A stretch of 64,000 nt of DNA from Halorhabdus tiamatea SARL4B (GTDB lineage Archaea > Halobacteriota > Halobacteria > Halobacteriales > Haloarculaceae), in assembly GCF_000470655.1 (NCBI RefSeq), contig NC_021921.1:2356001-2420000 (forward strand), written 5' to 3'. Made by a program: the position numbers and the translations under genes. Below, in pieces: positions 8,460 through 17,071 of the stretch. Each line of letters starts with the position of its first letter. Positions within the stretch are counted from its first letter, which is position 1. The notes beneath the pieces are model-generated. The model worked only from the letters and a program-made list of their open reading frames with translations, was not told the DNA's origin and did not search any database.

Positions 8460-9650
8460 TCATTCACATCTGGCGTTTCTGGCGCGCCATCTGTGGAGTG
8501 TCTCGTGGATACCGAGTACCAGCGCCGGGACGACGAGCATGAACAGGTGTTCCTCGATCGGAATCCCGAGCAGGTTGACTCCGGTCCGAAGCTCGATGGC
8601 GAAGACGCCGACTTCGAGCGTGTACCAGTCCCAGACGTACGCCAGTGGATACAGAACGGCGATTGTTCGGGCGGCATTTGGGATGGCGTCGGCTCGCCAC
8701 AACAGCGCCAGAGCGAACGCGCCGAAGACGACCTCGGTCGCGATGTAGGTATAGGGGCCGAGCACACCGATGTCGACGGGAAGCGGCCCAGCGAGCGGGC
8801 GGTACCACAGCGCGACGAGCAACACCGCGAGGAAGACGTACGCACCACGGACGAGCAGCATTGTCGCCAGGCGTGGCTCGGCCCGGTGGGCGATAGCTGC
8901 CACGGCCCCGAACGCGAAGACTGCGAGAATCGTTTCCGTCGGAAAAACGCCGACGGCAGCGAGAACGGCCACACCGAGCAATCCAGCCGCCAGTATCCCC
9001 TCCGCCAGTCGGCGTGCGCGCGTCGGACCGAGGACGACGGCTACAGTCCGTTTGTCGATCGAGCGGTCGTACGCCAGGTCCTGGGCGTCGTCGATGATCT
9101 TGATTCCCAGGAGGACGGCGAGCAACACGCCCGCCAGTCCGAGCACCGTCCTCGAGACCGTTCCGGCCCCCGCTACGTAGGCACCCAGCAACGACAGCGC
9201 GATCCCGGCCGGATACCCGCCCGTCGCCGTCACGGGATGTGTGTCCAACTGTGGTGCGTGGAAGTACCCAAGCGCCCACGTCGGCGCGGTCAGCGCGGCG
9301 GCCCCTGCGCCAGCGGTCAAGAAGAGGCCAGCGAGGGCGGCCACGAAGACGAGCCCAGCCGCGAGTAACGCTACTCGACACCCGCCGACCGACAGCGGGT
9401 GGTCGTCGTCCTCGCTCCGGACGAAGAAGTCGACGTAGCCGTCCTTGACGTGCGCCGTGTAGACGGCCGCGAAGATAGCCGTCGCGTGCAGCGCGGCGAC
9501 TGTGGGTGTGAACGAACCCGTCGCCCGGGCGGCGAGTAGCGATCCCGTCAGTGAGACGGCAATCGGCGGGAGCATGAACACCGGATGGACCTGTGACGCC
9601 AGTGCCCGGGCCGCCGGGACGCTGCCTGACCGGTGACGGGCGATCGCCAT
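8460..9650 (-). CDS. UbiA prenyltransferase fused to a lycopene-cyclase-like domain
   Basis: About 396 residues, nearly all membrane-embedded. The N-terminal two thirds is a UbiA-type prenyltransferase: aspartate motif 1 is HVKDGYVDFF and motif 2 is IIDDAQDLAYDRSID, the Mg-diphosphate binding sites of this family. The last 100 residues form a separate domain with YPLAYVWDWYTLE and GIPIEEHLFML; the PxEExxF signature is typical of one half of heterodimeric CrtYcd/CrtYe-f lycopene cyclases. UbiA enzymes of this kind elongate lycopene in C50 carotenoid synthesis (bacterioruberin in haloarchaea), and UbiA-cyclase fusions are known in actinobacterial C50 pathways. The exact substrate is inferred. 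Start 9650 is preferred over 9689; both are possible. Confidence 0.75.
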   Translation of the reverse strand: MAIARHRSGSVPAARALASQVHPVFMLPPIAVSLTGSLLAARATGSFTPTVAALHATAIFAAVYTAHVKDGYVDFFVRSEDDDHPLSVGGCRVALLAAGLVFVAALAGLFLTAGAGAAALTAPTWALGYFHAPQLDTHPVTATGGYPAGIALSLLGAYVAGAGTVSRTVLGLAGVLLAVLLGIKIIDDAQDLAYDRSIDKRTVAVVLGPTRARRLAEGILAAGLLGVAVLAAVGVFPTETILAVFAFGAVAAIAHRAEPRLATMLLVRGAYVFLAVLLVALWYRPLAGPLPVDIGVLGPYTYIATEVVFGAFALALLWRADAIPNAARTIAVLYPLAYVWDWYTLEVGVFAIELRTGVNLLGIPIEEHLFMLVVPALVLGIHETLHRWRARNARCE

Positions 9651-9776
9651 GCGTGTTCCTCGGTATCGATCCGCAAAGACGTGTCGCACCGTTCAAGTGT
9701 TGCTGGGAGTCATTTTCGATCTCGGACGCTCCTCGGCGGCGAAAGCGCTTACTGACGGCTGCTCGAATGGTGAACC

Positions 9777-10082
9777 ATGACCGCACATTTTCCCGAGAAC
9801 CGCAAGCACAACCTCGCGATCGAGTTCACCCGCTACGCGCAATTCGGGATCGGGGACGTCCTCGAAACCCCCGATGGCGAGGAAGTGACCGTCGAGGATT
9901 TCGCCTTCCGCTTCGAGATCGACGAGTTCGTCTACTGGTTCGAGGAGTGGGAGGGAAGCTATGCCGAGCCCGAACTCGAAGACTGGGCGCTGGTATCCGA
10001 GGGCGAACGCGAGGAGTACGTCGATCCCGGATTCGAAAGCCAACAGATCCCGGACCCCAACGGCGTCGACGAATCGTCATGA
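9777..10082 (+). CDS. Conserved-type acidic hypothetical protein
   Basis: 101 residues, strongly acidic, rich in aromatic residues in the middle (FRFEIDEFVYWFEEWEG). No membrane segment, zinc ligand or known motif. The ATG at 9777 follows a CGAAAGCGCTTA promoter-like stretch about 35 bases upstream. The stop overlaps the ATG of the zinc-finger gene at 10079 (ATGA), so the two are translationally coupled and may act together. Function unknown. Confidence 0.75.
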   Translation: MTAHFPENRKHNLAIEFTRYAQFGIGDVLETPDGEEVTVEDFAFRFEIDEFVYWFEEWEGSYAEPELEDWALVSEGEREEYVDPGFESQQIPDPNGVDESS

Positions 10083-10297
10083 CGACTGATCCCTGTGACG
10101 GCTGTGGCCGCGAGGTGCGGATCGCCGGCGGGATCGGCGACATGTGGGGTGCTGACCACTCGGCCACTGGCGGGATGACCCTCGAACTCGCCGATGGGAC
10201 CGAGCACTTCCTGTGTTCGGACTGCATCGAGGCGCTGCCCGACCACCGCGAGGTCGAGGCGGCTGACGTGGCCGCACTCGAGACCCGAGACGACTGA
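10079..10297 (+). CDS. Small zinc-finger protein
   Basis: 72 residues with two Cys pairs, CDGCG (residues 6-10) and CSDC (46-49), forming a likely treble-clef or zinc-ribbon site of the small CPxCG-related class common in haloarchaea. Such proteins often regulate transcription or bind nucleic acid, but no target can be named here. It overlaps the upstream gene by four bases (ATGA). The start was chosen from that overlap; the longer frame from 9593 runs through the neighbour gene and is a shadow. Confidence 0.75.
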   Translation: MTTDPCDGCGREVRIAGGIGDMWGADHSATGGMTLELADGTEHFLCSDCIEALPDHREVEAADVAALETRDD

Positions 10298-10434
10298 GCG
10301 GCGCTCCCTCGGCGATCGCTAATCCGTTGATCGCTTGCGGCGGTCACCGGTTTCCTGTCGACCGTCGCCGGATTTGAACCGTTCGACAGGAATGTGGTTC
10401 GGATCAGCACTGCCAGGGCACCGTGACACGTCGC

Positions 10435-10617
10435 CTAGCCAGATTCGTCCGCGTACTCGAAGTAATCGATGACTTCCGCCTCGAGTTGGGTCCACTCACC
10501 GTCCTGTCGCTCTTCGGTGACTCGTCTGATGCGGTCTGCGTTCGACCCGTCGAGTACGCGGATCCGGCGCGGCGGGCTTCCGATCGGGTGGTACTCCATT
10601 TTGAAGATCACAGCCAT
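10435..10617 (-). CDS. Small hypothetical protein
   Basis: 60 residues from ATG 10617 (or 54 from the internal ATG at 10599). Charged, with a C-terminal acidic tail (VIDYFEYADESG). The longer frame to 11463 overlaps the esterase gene on the other strand and has shadow-like composition. Nothing identifies its function. About 270 bases before the esterase start hold no other gene I can support. Confidence 0.5.
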   Translation of the reverse strand: MAVIFKMEYHPIGSPPRRIRVLDGSNADRIRRVTEERQDGEWTQLEAEVIDYFEYADESG

Positions 10618-10890
10618 GCGATCACTGATGTCCGATCCGCGGGTGAGCAGATAGTTGCCACATCCCTTAGCGGCTGGTATGAGCGTAACGTAGATCTCGG
10701 GAGCGCAATTACCGGTACGTGGGTCGGCTTCACGAGGGTGGCTGCGGGTATCTGACGGTGTCCACTGTGGCGATTTCCACACGAATGACAGGGGTTTCAG
10801 ACCGGCCATGCTGTCTGTCCGGCTCTCTTGGCACTGACGACTGACGGCTTCGCACCACTCTTTTGGCATCGACGCTCTATATCGACCCCA

Positions 10891-11823
10891 ATGCGCGCAG
10901 ACGAGATGGACCCACAGGCACAGGCCGTCGTCGACCGACGGCTCGGCATCTCGCCGATCGCCGATCACGATCACCGGGTCTTGCGCTTGCTGCAGCGGGT
11001 GAGTACCTGGTTCGGCAACCGCGATCCGCCAGCGGTCGGCGCGACCACTGACGGCTCCATCCCAGGGCCCGAAAGTGACCTCCGCGTCCGTCTTTACCGC
11101 CCGGATGCGCCCGGGCCGTACCCGACGATCGTCTTCTTCCACGGCGGTGGGTTCGTCCTCGGGAGTATCGGGACTCACGACTGGCTGTGTCGGCAGTTGA
11201 CCCGCGAGACGGGCGCGGTCGTCGTCTCCGTCGACTATCGGCTCGCCCCCGAACACCCGTTTCCGGCGGCTGTCGAGGACGCCTACGCAGCCACGCAGTG
11301 GGCCGCGGACAACCCCGACCGGCTCGCTTCCGACGGGACACTCGCGGTGGCGGGCGACAGCGCCGGCGGGAACCTCGCGGCTGTCGTCGCACTCATGGCC
11401 CGGGACCGAGGCGAACCCGACATCGACTACCAGACACTGCTCTACCCCGGGATCGGCATCCACGAGGGCCAGGAGTCCGTCCGGCAGAACGACGGCATCG
11501 TGCTCTCACTCGCCGATATCGAGTGGTTCGAAGATTGCTATTACGACGGCGAGATTCACCAGCGCAATCCGTACGCCGATCCGGCGGCGGCCTGTGATCT
11601 CGCGGGTGTCGCCCCCGCGACGGTCGTGACTGCGGGGTTCGATCCGCTCCGGGACGGTGGCGTCGACTATGCCGAACGACTTGCGACCGATGGCGTCGAC
11701 GTCACCCATCGCCACTACCCGGACATGATTCACGGGTTCGCGACCTCGCCGAGGATCGACCGGGCCGAGGAGGTCGTCGGCGACATCGCTACTGATATCG
11801 CTGATGCGGTCGATCGGTCGTGA
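10891..11823 (+). CDS. Alpha/beta hydrolase, hormone-sensitive lipase family esterase
   Basis: 310 residues. The oxyanion-hole motif HGGG is at 84-87, the nucleophile Ser157 lies in GDSAGG, and Asp251 (FDPLRD) and His281 (DMIHGF) complete the catalytic triad, the standard order for the bacterial HSL family (carboxylesterases of acyl esters). There is no signal peptide, so it is probably cytoplasmic. The ATG at 10891 follows an AT-containing CTCTATATCG stretch. An extension to 10828 is open but lacks coding character. The substrate is unknown. Confidence 0.9.
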   Translation: MRADEMDPQAQAVVDRRLGISPIADHDHRVLRLLQRVSTWFGNRDPPAVGATTDGSIPGPESDLRVRLYRPDAPGPYPTIVFFHGGGFVLGSIGTHDWLCRQLTRETGAVVVSVDYRLAPEHPFPAAVEDAYAATQWAADNPDRLASDGTLAVAGDSAGGNLAAVVALMARDRGEPDIDYQTLLYPGIGIHEGQESVRQNDGIVLSLADIEWFEDCYYDGEIHQRNPYADPAAACDLAGVAPATVVTAGFDPLRDGGVDYAERLATDGVDVTHRHYPDMIHGFATSPRIDRAEEVVGDIATDIADAVDRS

Positions 11824-11849
11824 AAATCGTCCCGACGTGGCGAGAAGAG

Positions 11850-12206
11850 TTACTGCGCCGTCGGCGTGTCGTCGTTGCCCATCGCCTGCTTGACCTGGAG
11901 AGCTGCGCTGGCGGCGAGGCCCTGGGCGAGGTCCGTACACTCCTGGTCGTCGATCCGGAGGTCGGTGTCCGGTTCGGGGGTGTATCCGGCACTCACTGGC
12001 GACCCGACTGGCGGCTGGACGGCGATCATCGCTTCGGGGCCGCTGGCCCCGCTCGACAGTTCCGAGCCCACGACGAACTCGCCGGGCAGCAACTCCCGCG
12101 TCTTGGCGGCGACACGGGAGAGATCGTTCCGGAGCGACCGACGCTCTTCCGGCGTGAGTTCGACGTCAGGCTCCGACTGCCCGGAGACCGGCGAATTTCC
12201 ATACAT
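11850..12206 (-). CDS. Conserved haloarchaeal protein (DUF5811-like)
   Basis: 118 residues, acidic and soluble. The features I associate with the haloarchaeal DUF5811 family are present: an N-terminal ELTPEERRSLRNDL helix, the central LLPGEFVVGSELS and IAVQPPVGSPVSAGY segments, and a C-terminal LAASAALQVKQAMG helix. The family assignment is from memory and not searched. Function unknown. It is convergent with the esterase gene and read in the same direction as the arginine decarboxylase gene ending at 12301. Confidence 0.75.
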   Translation of the reverse strand: MYGNSPVSGQSEPDVELTPEERRSLRNDLSRVAAKTRELLPGEFVVGSELSSGASGPEAMIAVQPPVGSPVSAGYTPEPDTDLRIDDQECTDLAQGLAASAALQVKQAMGNDDTPTAQ

Positions 12207-12300
12207 GAATCGTTCTCGGATGTATGCGAGGGGCCGGTATAAACGCGCCGACTTGTGTCTTCGAGACGACGTATTTGGCGAGCGGTCCCTGCCACTGCCA

Positions 12301-12780
12301 CTATTCGATCAACGTGTGCGTTCGGCCGTAGACCGCCAGGACGATCGCAGACGTGTATTCGTCGTCGTTCTCGGTGGTCCTCGCCGTCTCGAGTGCGACG
12401 TGGTCGTCGCCGAACTCCCATTCCCGGAGGTCGCGACCGGACGCGAGCCCGGCTTCGATGTCTTCGCGCACACGTCGCTCGTTCGACCCGGAGACTTCAT
12501 AGAAGATGCCCGGGCCATCGGCCTCGCGCGTCCAGCCGATCGCCGCCGCTGCCTCGCCGTCGGCTGTCGTCTCCGCTGCCTGCACGACGTACTGCCCGTG
12601 TCCCGCTGGCCCGAGGTCCGGGGCCGTCCCGACGCGCTCGATCGTCGCGTCGGCGGGGATGACCGACGACAGCGTCACGAGGTTGTAGTTGTGGACGCCG
12701 GCCTCGGCCAGGGCGGCGTCGTAGGCGGCCGTTGGTGTCGGCCCGTGGCCTGTCCCTGTGACGATCCGAATCGTTCCCAT
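12301..12780 (-). CDS. pdaD: Pyruvoyl-dependent arginine decarboxylase
   Basis: 159 residues, the normal size for PvlArgDC proenzymes. The self-cleavage site is the Ser-Ser pair at residues 38-39 in NLVTLSSVIP; cleavage gives a beta chain and an alpha chain that starts with the pyruvoyl cofactor. A conserved Glu segment (GIFYEVSGSNE) follows. The enzyme makes agmatine from arginine, the entry to polyamine synthesis and to agmatidine-modified tRNA(Ile) in archaea. The ATG at 12780 was chosen; the longer frame to 13119 overlaps the hydrogenase gene. It is divergent from the hydrogenase operon. Confidence 0.9.
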   Translation of the reverse strand: MGTIRIVTGTGHGPTPTAAYDAALAEAGVHNYNLVTLSSVIPADATIERVGTAPDLGPAGHGQYVVQAAETTADGEAAAAIGWTREADGPGIFYEVSGSNERRVREDIEAGLASGRDLREWEFGDDHVALETARTTENDDEYTSAIVLAVYGRTHTLIE

Positions 12781-12855
12781 CACCGGAAATTCGGGCGAGC
12801 GGCAAGTAAAGTCCGTCGTTCGGGACTTGTGCCTCCGGCTGAATATGCAAGAACG

Positions 12856-12869
12856 ACCATTATAATGGT
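12856..12869. promoter_or_regulatory. 14-bp perfect palindrome overlapping a TATA box
   Basis: ACCATTATAATGGT is identical on both strands. It lies between the divergent pdaD and hydrogenase genes, about 76 bases before pdaD and 106 before hydB. The TATAAT core could be a promoter in either direction, so a dimeric repressor bound here would block it. No regulator is encoded next to it. Confidence 0.45.
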
Positions 12870-12974
12870 AGTTTCTCATAAACTGGGAACGGCCGGCAGA
12901 ACTTACACCGCCACTGACACTCTTGGGGCCAAGAGACGCGTGAGTGACGCTCACACTGTCTCGGGGAGACAAGT

Positions 12975-14012
12975 ATGAAAGTAATCGAGCAATCGGAGTT
13001 CGCGACGCTGATCGACGAGTTGATTGCGTCAGATCCACGGGATGTGGTTGGAGTACAGGCGGACGGGGAGCAATACGTCTTCGACCGGTTGGAATCGGCT
13101 GCGGACCTCGCCCTGGCACACGATCTCACGGCGTTGTCGCCGAAGAAGTACGTCATGCCACAGCGCGAGACGTTACTGACCTACGATCGGAGTGACGACG
13201 ACTACGAGATGCGGGCCGAAGCCGATCCGACGGGTCGCATCATCGTCGGCGTCCATCCTTACGACCTGGCGGCGATCGCCCACCTCGACAAGATCTTCAT
13301 CGATACGCTGCAGGACGAACCATATCGCCGGAAACGGGAGAACTCCGTGCTCATCGGGGTGACTATGCAGGACGTGGCCGACACTTGCTTCGCCGCAAGC
13401 ATGGGGACGGCGACGGTCGACTCGGGGTATGACCTCATGGTGACCGATCTCGGTGACGCCGTCGCCGTCGACATCGGGACCTTCGAGGGGGATCAGTTGC
13501 TGGAGTCAGTGCCGACCCGGAACGCCAGCGCCGAGGAGGTAGAGCGCGTCGCCGAGATCGAGGCGGACCTCGAAGCCGAGTTCGACCGCGAACTCGCGTT
13601 CCCGCCGGCGGAACTCCCGACGCTGCTCGAAGCCAGTTACGACGACATGGACTTCTGGGCCGAGTACGCCGAACAGTGTCTCTCGTGTGGCACCTGCAAC
13701 GTGGTCTGTCCGACCTGCTTCTGTTTCAGCGTGGATATGATTCGCGACCTCGAGGGCGACAGCGGCCGACAGGAACGCCGGTGGGACGGCTGTCTGCTCG
13801 AGGACTTCGCGACGGTTGCCCAGGGCGAGAACTTCCGGGAGGAGGTCGCCCAACGCCACCGCCATCGGTTCATGCGCAAGGGCTGGTACGTCTACGAACG
13901 ATACGGCGACGTCGCCTGCGTCGGGTGTGGCCGGTGTACCCGCCATTGCGTCGCCGACGTGGCCGACCCCTGTGAGGTCTACAACGAACTTCGGGAGGCC
14001 CACTATGCGTAG
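12975..14012 (+). CDS. hydB: Cytosolic NiFe (sulf)hydrogenase, beta subunit (4Fe-4S electron-transfer)
   Basis: 345 residues. The C-terminal third carries two ferredoxin-like clusters: CLSCGTCNVVCPTC (about 235-248) and CVGCGRCTRHC with a later CE (about 315-334). The N-terminal 220 residues match the layout of HydB/AsrA-type iron-sulfur subunits, including VGVHPYDLAAI. In group 3b hydrogenases this subunit passes electrons between the small subunit and the flavin subunit. It is the first gene of a four-gene overlapping operon: the ATG of hydG lies eight bases inside its end. An inverted repeat (GTGAG-N5-CTCAC) lies about 25 bases upstream of the start. Confidence 0.88.
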   Translation: MKVIEQSEFATLIDELIASDPRDVVGVQADGEQYVFDRLESAADLALAHDLTALSPKKYVMPQRETLLTYDRSDDDYEMRAEADPTGRIIVGVHPYDLAAIAHLDKIFIDTLQDEPYRRKRENSVLIGVTMQDVADTCFAASMGTATVDSGYDLMVTDLGDAVAVDIGTFEGDQLLESVPTRNASAEEVERVAEIEADLEAEFDRELAFPPAELPTLLEASYDDMDFWAEYAEQCLSCGTCNVVCPTCFCFSVDMIRDLEGDSGRQERRWDGCLLEDFATVAQGENFREEVAQRHRHRFMRKGWYVYERYGDVACVGCGRCTRHCVADVADPCEVYNELREAHYA

Positions 14013-14865
14013 CCAGGCCCGAAAGCGCTTCGAACACGGCGAGAGCGAGTACCAGCCCACCGAGGGCCGGATCGTCTGGATCGACGACCACACGGACGAC
14101 GACAAGCTGTTCGTGATCGACCTACCCGACGGCGTGAGCCTGGATCACGATCCCGGCCAGTTCGTTCAGCTGTTCGTCCCCGGCGTCGGTGAAGCACCGT
14201 TCTCGATCGCGTCCTCGCCGACCAAGGGCGGCCCCTTCGAGTTGTGTATCCGCGCGGTCGGCAACGTCACCAACGCGATCCACGATCTGGAAGCGGGTGA
14301 CGTGGTCGGCATCCGCGGCCCGTACGGCCAGGGGTTCGACGTCGACGCCATCGCCGGCGAGGATCTGTTGTTTATCGCTGGCGGGATCGGACTCGCGCCG
14401 TTGCGCTCGGTGATCAACTACGCCCTGGACCGCCCCGGGGAGTTCGGCGAGTTGACGACGCTGTACGGCTGTACGGAGCCCGCCGAACAGCTGTTCCCGG
14501 ACGAACTCGAGTCGTGGGCTGGCTCCGAGGAGATGGACTACCGCGAGACAGTCGACGAGGTGCCCGTGGGTCAGGAGTGGGACGGCAATACCGGTGTCAT
14601 TACGTCGCTCATTCCGCCACTCGAATTCGACCCCGACACGACGGTCGCACTCGTCTGTGGCCCGCCCGTGATGTACCGCTTCGTCATCAAGGCCCTCCGG
14701 GAGAAGGGGCTTGCCGACGACCGTATCTACCTCTCTCTGGAACGCAACATGCACTGCGGTCGGGGACTCTGTGGGCACTGCCAGCTCAACGAACTGTACG
14801 TCTGTCTCGACGGGCCGGTGTTTCACTATCCGACCGTCCGCGACAAGGAGGAGGCGGAAGTATGA
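14005..14865 (+). CDS. hydG: Cytosolic NiFe (sulf)hydrogenase, gamma subunit (FAD/NAD(P) reductase)
   Basis: 286 residues. Family features in order: FAD-binding barrel with APFSIASSPT, NAD(P) fold with IAGGIGLAPLRSVI, VCGPPVMY, and a C-terminal 2Fe-2S ligand set CGRGLCGHCQLNELYVC (about 251-267). The subunit couples H2 oxidation to NAD(P)+ reduction or the reverse. Its ATG at 14005 lies inside the end of hydB; the longer frame to 13816 is a shadow of hydB. It overlaps hydD by ATGA. Which nucleotide is used cannot be told from sequence alone. Confidence 0.9.
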   Translation: MRSQARKRFEHGESEYQPTEGRIVWIDDHTDDDKLFVIDLPDGVSLDHDPGQFVQLFVPGVGEAPFSIASSPTKGGPFELCIRAVGNVTNAIHDLEAGDVVGIRGPYGQGFDVDAIAGEDLLFIAGGIGLAPLRSVINYALDRPGEFGELTTLYGCTEPAEQLFPDELESWAGSEEMDYRETVDEVPVGQEWDGNTGVITSLIPPLEFDPDTTVALVCGPPVMYRFVIKALREKGLADDRIYLSLERNMHCGRGLCGHCQLNELYVCLDGPVFHYPTVRDKEEAEV

Positions 14866-15722
14866 GCGACGCGAGCGCGCCGTCGGACGGCGACGGGCGG
14901 CGACCGCGGGACCGACCCCGGGTCGCCTTCTTCGACTTCACGGGGTGTGAGGGCGATCAGCTACAGGTGATCAACCTCGAAGACCGGCTGCTCGACCTCG
15001 TCGAGGTCGTCGAGGTCGTCAGCTTCCGTGAAGCCATGACCGACCACAGCGACGACTACGAGATCGCCTTCGTCGAGGGCGGCGTCGCGACGGCCCACGA
15101 CGAACGTCGGCTGACCCGGATCAGGAACCACGCCGACGCCGTCGTCGCGCTGGGCTCGTGTGCCGCCTTCGGGGGTATCAACGCCCTGCGCAACGACCAG
15201 GACTTCGAGACCGTCACGGAGCGGGTCTACGGGGAGGACGCCGATTCGATCACGTCCTATCCGACCGCCCGGCCGATCGGAGACGTCATCGCGGTCGACT
15301 ACGAGATCCCCGGCTGTCCGATCGACCGCGAGGAGTTCGTCCAGGCGGTCACGGCGCTGGTCAACGGGGCCGAACCGTCGATCCCCAACTATCCCGTCTG
15401 CCTGGAGTGCAAGTTCGCGGAGAACACCTGTGCCTTCGAGCGCGGCGAGACCTGTCTCGGGCCGATCACCCGCGGCGGCTGTTCGGCGACCTGCGTCTCG
15501 GCTGGGACCCACTGCTGGGGCTGTCGGGGCATGGTCGACCATCCGAACGAGGACGCTTACACGGACGTCCTCGAAGCCAACGGGTTGACCACCGAGGAAG
15601 TAATCGAGGAGTATCAACTCTACTGGGGTTGGCAACGCGAGCAACGAACTGTCGGCGACGGTGGGAACCGACCCGTCGCCGACGATGACCACCTACCCAT
15701 CGGCGACGGAGGGGCACGATGA
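14862..15722 (+). CDS. hydD: Cytosolic NiFe (sulf)hydrogenase, delta (small) subunit
   Basis: 286 residues. It has the cysteine pattern of NiFe small subunits of group 3b: TGCEGD near the N-terminus (proximal cluster), GSCAAFGG, EIPGCPID, then CLECKFAENTC, ETCLGPITRGGCSATC and HCWGCRG for further clusters. It lacks a twin-arginine signal, so the enzyme is cytoplasmic. The N-terminal 20 residues are a disordered-looking, charged extension (SDGDGRRPRDRPR). Both ends overlap neighbours by four bases, so all subunits are made in step. Confidence 0.9.
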   Translation: MSDASAPSDGDGRRPRDRPRVAFFDFTGCEGDQLQVINLEDRLLDLVEVVEVVSFREAMTDHSDDYEIAFVEGGVATAHDERRLTRIRNHADAVVALGSCAAFGGINALRNDQDFETVTERVYGEDADSITSYPTARPIGDVIAVDYEIPGCPIDREEFVQAVTALVNGAEPSIPNYPVCLECKFAENTCAFERGETCLGPITRGGCSATCVSAGTHCWGCRGMVDHPNEDAYTDVLEANGLTTEEVIEEYQLYWGWQREQRTVGDGGNRPVADDDHLPIGDGGAR

Positions 15723-17038
15723 GCCACACGATCGACGTCGAGGGCGACCTCGTCACCCGGGTCGAAGGCCACGGCTCGATCGTGGTGAACGTCGAGGACG
15801 GCGAACTCGAAACCTGCGAGTGGCAGGTCGTCGAATCCCCACGGTATTTCGAGTCGATGCTCGTCGGCCGGTCGTTCCGCGAATCCCATCACGTCACTTC
15901 GCGGATCTGTGCCATCTGCTCGGTCAGCCACACCATCGCCTCGCTGCAGGCGACCGAGGCTGCGATGGGCGTCTCCGTCTCCGAGCAGGACCGGCGGCTC
16001 CGCAAACTCGCGCTCTACGGCGAGACGCTTCAGAGTCACGTCCTGCACCTGGGCTATCTCGCCCTGCCGGACCTGGTCGGTGAGAAGTCCGTCCTGCCGC
16101 TGGCCGAGACCCATCCGGACGAACTCCAGACGGTCATCGACCTCCACCGGCTGGGTAACGAGCTGACCGAAGTCGTCACTGGCCGTTCAGTCCACGCCCA
16201 GCGGCTGCTCCCCGGTGGCTTCTCCCAGCTTCCCGAGGAACGCGAACTCGAAGCGCTGCTCGATCGACTCGTCAACAGCTGGGACGCGGTTGCGGACCTC
16301 GCCGATCTGCTCGCGGTGCTGGCCGACGAACTCCCCGACTTCGAACGCGAGACCGAGTACATCTCGCTGACCCATCCCGAGGAGTACGCCTTCGCCGAGG
16401 GCACGATCCACTCCTCGGACGTCGGCGAGATCCCCGTCTCCGACTACCGGGACGTGGCCAACGAGTACGTCGTCGAGCACTCGACGGCCAAGTTCGCGCG
16501 CCACGAACGCGATTCGTACATGGTCGGCGCACTGGCCCGCTTCAACAACAACGCCGACCAGCTTGCCCCGCGGGCGGCGGACATCGTCGATCGCTTCGGC
16601 CTGGAGCCGCCTGTCCACAACCCGTACCTCAACAACGTCGCCCAGCTCGTCGAGGTCGCCCACCTGCTCGCCGAGTCCGTCCGGCTGATCGAGGCGGTGC
16701 TTGCCGACGGGCTCGCCCCCCAGTCGAACTACCACGTCCCGGAGATCGACCCGACTGCCGGATCAGGAATCGGGGCCATCGAGGTACCTCGCGGCGTGCT
16801 CTTCCACGAGTACGCCTACGACGACGCGGGCGAGGTGACCGAGGCAAACTGCGTCATTCCGACCAACCAGAACCACGGCAACATCCAGCGCGACATGGAG
16901 ACGCTGGTGCCGACGATCATCGAACGACCCGAAGACGACGTCAAACACACCCTGGAGATGCTCGTGCGAGCCTACGACCCGTGTATCTCCTGTTCGACTC
17001 ACTACCTCGACGTCGAGTTCGTCGGTGAGGCGGCATGA
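15719..17038 (+). CDS. hydA: Cytosolic NiFe (sulf)hydrogenase, alpha (large, catalytic) subunit
   Basis: 439 residues. Both active-site motifs are complete: RICAICSVSHT (about 62-72) and DPCISCSTH (about 420-428), giving the four Cys ligands of the NiFe(CN)2CO centre. A short tail after the second motif (YLDVEFVGEAA) is the piece normally removed by the maturation protease, which is encoded 33 bases downstream. Group 3b enzymes catalyse reversible H2 oxidation with NAD(P) and can reduce sulfur or polysulfide. The hyp genes for cofactor assembly are not in this window. Confidence 0.92.
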   Translation: MSHTIDVEGDLVTRVEGHGSIVVNVEDGELETCEWQVVESPRYFESMLVGRSFRESHHVTSRICAICSVSHTIASLQATEAAMGVSVSEQDRRLRKLALYGETLQSHVLHLGYLALPDLVGEKSVLPLAETHPDELQTVIDLHRLGNELTEVVTGRSVHAQRLLPGGFSQLPEERELEALLDRLVNSWDAVADLADLLAVLADELPDFERETEYISLTHPEEYAFAEGTIHSSDVGEIPVSDYRDVANEYVVEHSTAKFARHERDSYMVGALARFNNNADQLAPRAADIVDRFGLEPPVHNPYLNNVAQLVEVAHLLAESVRLIEAVLADGLAPQSNYHVPEIDPTAGSGIGAIEVPRGVLFHEYAYDDAGEVTEANCVIPTNQNHGNIQRDMETLVPTIIERPEDDVKHTLEMLVRAYDPCISCSTHYLDVEFVGEAA

Positions 17039-17071
17039 TCGGAAGAGCAGCCAGGAGCGGCTAGCGCGATC

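Noticed and set aside
8464-9786. Long minus-strand frame of 440 codons overlapping the UbiA gene
   Set aside because: Arg/Pro/Gly-rich shadow of the real membrane-protein frame; no motifs.
10320-10425. Possible tRNA-like arms (GGATTTGAACC) near 10371
   Set aside because: The string could be read as part of a T-arm, but no matching acceptor, D or anticodon stems can be drawn around it.
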